Below are positions 9,414-12,117 of a DNA stretch of 12,117 bases, piece after piece. The stretch covers positions 1,045 to 13,161 of the forward strand of contig JAAMXP010004425.1 of NCBI GenBank assembly GCA_019693395.1, given 5' to 3'. The notes beneath the pieces are model-generated. The model saw only the letters and a program-made list of their open reading frames with translations. It was not told the origin of the DNA and ran no database searches. Numbering within the stretch: position 1 is the stretch's first letter; each line of letters opens with the position of its first letter. Origin of the DNA: Ettlia oleoabundans. Taxonomy: Eukaryota > Chlorophyta > Chlorophyceae > Chlamydomonadales. The position numbers and the translations under genes are program-made.

Positions 9414-9808
9414 CTCTCCGGGCGTATTTCACAGTTTCATTAGGTGAGAACGGCACGAAGCATGTGGCACAGTTATCCGCGAGATGATTGCCCTACTCCA
9501 CAGCCTTCCTTTGAAACCTCCATGTCAGCCCAAGCGCTAGCGCCCAGGATGCGCCCTGCCCTGCACCACGACCAGCAGGGCTCACCACGGACAAACACTG
9601 CTGCGGATTCGTGCACAACGATGCCACGAGTAAAGGATGCGGTTGTATTTCTCCTTACAACAACCGAATGAAAGAACGGGCATCCAGGCAAACTGGCAGT
9701 GCAATGTTGCATGGCGCCCCTGGTGTGTGCATCGAGGTCAACAGTAAAGGGACGAGGATTAGGCGTTTTAACCCTTCGCCCAGGCCGGCAGCTGAGGCTC
9801 GCTGATGT
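9414..9808. other. Intergenic region: PDI 3' UTR and oxygenase 5' region
   Basis: The two minus-strand genes are in tandem. The left part probably contains the oxygenase promoter or 5' UTR, including an alternative first exon at 9523-9497. The right part is the PDI 3' UTR. Open frames here show no domain. Confidence 0.55.
9655..9659 (-). terminator. Polyadenylation signal TGTAA for the PDI gene
   Basis: TGTAA on the minus strand lies 150 nt past the PDI stop, a typical 3'-UTR length. It agrees with green-algal usage and marks the probable end of the PDI transcript, so the oxygenase promoter should lie to its left. Confidence 0.6.
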
Positions 9809-11909
9809 TCACAGCTCGTCCTTAGCTTCCTCCTCCTCCTCCTCATCTTCCACCTCATCATCCTCATCAACCGCTGCGGGCGGCGCTGCGTTGGCGGGCG
9901 TGGTGCGCTTCTCCGACACAAACTGGAGAAGGTCCTTCTTCTCACGCCCGCCGTTGAAAGGGATTACTGAAGCCAAACAGATTGGGCAATCGGTCAGTCA
10001 GGCAGGTCCATGGCAGATAGAGGCGAGAGAAAGCAGGGGAAGAAGAGATTGTTTGGGTTAAAGGACTGTGCTGATTTCAGGCAGCGCGGAAACCGTTTGG
10101 CAGCAACCCAGTCACGCTGCAAGTCGTGTGTTGCAGTTGCGCACCCTCGCCCTTGGCCGTCACAAAGATGAGTGTGGGGTAGCCGCGCACAGAGATCTTG
10201 GGTGTGGGGATGTCGTTGGCAGTGGCATCCATCTTGGCAATCACAATGCCATCGTCATTCTGAACAGGCAGAGGCAGGCAGGAATCTGAATGGCATTGCG
10301 CCGCTGCATTGAGGCACAGGGGTTTGCTACGGCTTCAAAGGCAGGTACCCATGTGTGCAACATTACTATCCAGAATACTTGCGTCAACATGCCCCAACTG
10401 CCGCCATCCCTGCTCCGTGTACAGCGGCAAACCCACCTTGAGCGCCTTGCCAACCTCCTCCCACACTGGAGCAAGCTTCTTGCAGTGGCCGCTGCACAAC
10501 ACAGGCAGCACAGGTTGTTACCATAGGTGGCAGCAGGGCCCTACTGTAAGTTGAACCACCGAAATCGACTTAGTCGTCGTCATTTGCCGACTGGGAGCTG
10601 AAGAACAGGCTGCCTTGATGAGCAACATAGTGCAAACTGACCCAGACTGTGCGAGTTTCTTTTCTTTTGGCAACAAGTCCAAAACATATCAAACATGCTC
10701 ACAGCACAACACAGACCCCACGCCACCCCTCCCTCCCCGGCCTGCTCACCACCAAGGTGCATAAAATTCGATGAACACATCCTTGCCAGCACCAAACACC
10801 TCGGCATCAAAGGTCTTGCCCGTCACAACCTGCATGCGCAGCATACGCACGGGGACGGTGGCTAAGATGGGGGACAAGACATGCACCCAGCTAGAAACAT
10901 TGCTGATAGCGGGTTTGTTGTGAATGCCCTTGTTCATTTAGAGCAGCATTGACCGATGTGGCAAGTGTGGCCTGGTCAGGAGAAGAAACTTCCTGCCAGC
11001 CCCAGGATTCTTGGAAAAGCCACGGCAGCAGCGTCACGCACCCGCACAGGGCCGCTGTTGTCGGCAGGTGGCTCCTCGCTCTTCAGCCACTTCTCAAGCA
11101 CACCCTCCTGCAACAAATCACGAAGGTGCCATGAAGCTTGCAGCATGGCTAGGAATCCAACATAACGATACAGGGGTGCCATCACTTGCAACGCCTGCGG
11201 ATGCAGCTGCAGGGCAGGACAGCTTGCTGGGGTGCAGCTGTGAAAGCGGTTTTGTCACAAAGGACATGGCGGCTGGGCGAGGCTGCGGAAGGGCGGCACG
11301 TGTCTGGGGAGGGCGTCACGTGCCTGGTACTCCCGCAGGAACTCCGGGATGTCTGATGGCTTTGCGTCCTGCCTCATGTACTTGGCTGCGGCCTTGGGGT
11401 CTTCCAGCAGCAGCGTCACACCCTCAACCACCTTGAGGCCATCTGCAGCAAGAGCATGGCAGGAGAGGGTGGGGCAGGGACGCTCGGGTGGGCGGTAGCG
11501 GGGAATGCTCAGGAGCCGATGAGCAGTGTGCTACAGTGCACGGCTTTTTACTGCAACAGTTTTTGGAGCACCCGTCATGCCAGTTCAAGTTAGGGTGACT
11601 TGCTGCTGCCAGCAAGCCCAGGTGACACACCCAGGCGACCAACCAACCAACCCACACCTCCTGGATGTCTGGGCTAGCATATAAGCTGACCAGCTGGCTG
11701 GGCCCAGTGCCAGTGATACCCACTCACAGAAGTCCATGAGCCTCTTGCTGTCCTTCTCGGGGGCCAGGATGACGGTGAGGTCGTCGTTGGCGCGGCTGGC
11801 CTGCTGCAGCTGCTCCATAACCTCTGCGCTCTCCTCCTTCACCACAGCCACCAGGCGTGGAGTGGGCCCCGTGAATGCCTTCTGCAGGTGCTTCATACCA
11901 GACGGGGTG
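9809..11909 (-). CDS. ER protein disulfide isomerase, b'-a'-KDEL part (5' partial)
   Basis: Seven exons: 11909-11728, 11442-11324, 11107-11042, 10829-10750, 10491-10437, 10259-10145, 9966-9809 (stop TGA). All join in phase and give 257 residues. The redox-inactive b' domain comes first (KAFTGPTPRLVAVVKEES, LMDFYGLKVVEGVTLLLED, PEFLREYQEGVLEKWLKSEE). The linker SGPVRVVTGKTFD leads to the catalytic a' thioredoxin domain with FIEFYAPWCGHCKKLAP, KMDATANDIP and the cis-Pro GYPTLIFV. A very acidic Asp/Glu tail ends in AKDEL, the ER-retrieval signal. The enzyme forms and reshuffles disulfides in the ER lumen. The first CGHC cysteine codon is split by an intron (TG|C). One intron (11323-11108) uses a GC donor. 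The a and b domains and the signal peptide must lie beyond the right edge. The acceptor at 11910 was chosen because it adds TPSGMKHLQ, which fits the start of b'. CTGCAG at 11887-11882 is the alternative. Confidence 0.97.
11108..11323 (-). other. GC-AG intron in PDI
   Basis: The upstream exon ends GAGTACCAG and the intron begins GCACGT. The acceptor is TTGTTGCAG. The join yields FLREYQEGVLEKWLKSEE, which matches the end of the PDI b' domain. The nearby GT sites (in GAGTACC and CACGTG) give the wrong phase with the next exon. Confidence 0.85.
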
Positions 11910-12117
11910 CTGCAGCACATTGGGCACGGCATAGGGCCGGATGAGGTGAGGGTGGGGTAATGGCAGGGTGCAAAATGAAGGGTTTTGCCGCAAAGCAAAC
12001 CGAGCAGGGTAGCCGGGTTCGTACGGATACACAAGTCTGCTTGAACCATCATTCAGCCAGCAAGACTCGAGCCCAGTCATTTATGCTGGCAATTAACCAT
12101 TGTCCACGGCTTAGAGA
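11910..12117 (-). other. Probable PDI intron running off the window
   Basis: Upstream of the first visible PDI exon this stretch shows a pyrimidine-rich tract and a CTGCAG acceptor, but no PDI-like coding sequence. I read it as an intron whose donor and preceding exon lie outside the window. Confidence 0.55.

Noticed and set aside
9825..9865. CTC/CTT-rich microsatellite-like tract
   Set aside because: Read on the minus strand it is the Glu/Asp-rich tail of PDI just before KDEL, so the repeat is explained by coding.
11920..11958. PDI-like reading HLIRPYAVPNV upstream of the first PDI exon
   Set aside because: It resembles the start of a b' domain, but it is out of frame with the next exon and no donor allows the join. 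The CTGCAG after it works better as an acceptor.

Overview
This is intron-rich nuclear DNA from a eukaryote, most likely a green alga (Chlorophyta). The evidence is GT...CTGCAG-type introns of about 100-420 nt in every gene, G/C-biased third codon positions in exons, TGTAA (the green-algal polyadenylation signal) downstream of two stop codons, and the gene content. I cannot place the genus. No prokaryotic operon, IS element, CRISPR array, tRNA or rRNA is visible. Long unspliced open frames here are mostly chance, so the models below were built by hand from splice sites, phase and family similarity.

Layout, left to right. (1) 47-1291, minus strand: a secreted expansin/barwin-like double-psi beta-barrel protein, four exons seen, 3' end off the window, which begins with 23 C. 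(2) 1292-2774: the region between this gene and the copine. It holds two short perfect hairpins, a doubtful two-exon small gene (2043-2368) and a possible 5'-UTR intron of the copine. (3) 2775-6805, plus strand: a complete 12-exon copine of 589 residues (N-myristoylation signal, C2A, C2B, vWA/copine domain, Pro-rich tail). (4) 7261-9413, minus strand: a 2-oxoglutarate/Fe(II) oxygenase of the isopenicillin-N-synthase-like family, nearly complete, first exon uncertain. (5) 9809-11909, minus strand: the C-terminal half of an ER protein disulfide isomerase (b' and a' domains, CGHC site, acidic tail, KDEL), 5' end off the window.

The genes do not form an obvious pathway. Copine and PDI are general membrane/ER functions, the barrel protein is probably exported to the wall or medium, and the oxygenase substrate is unknown. 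The most unusual features are in gene structure: two non-canonical GC-AG introns in two different genes, a stop-free 180-nt intron and a duplicated splice donor in the copine, a strong G-quadruplex motif in the last copine intron, and an intron that splits the first catalytic cysteine codon of PDI. I found no convincing new multi-gene system.
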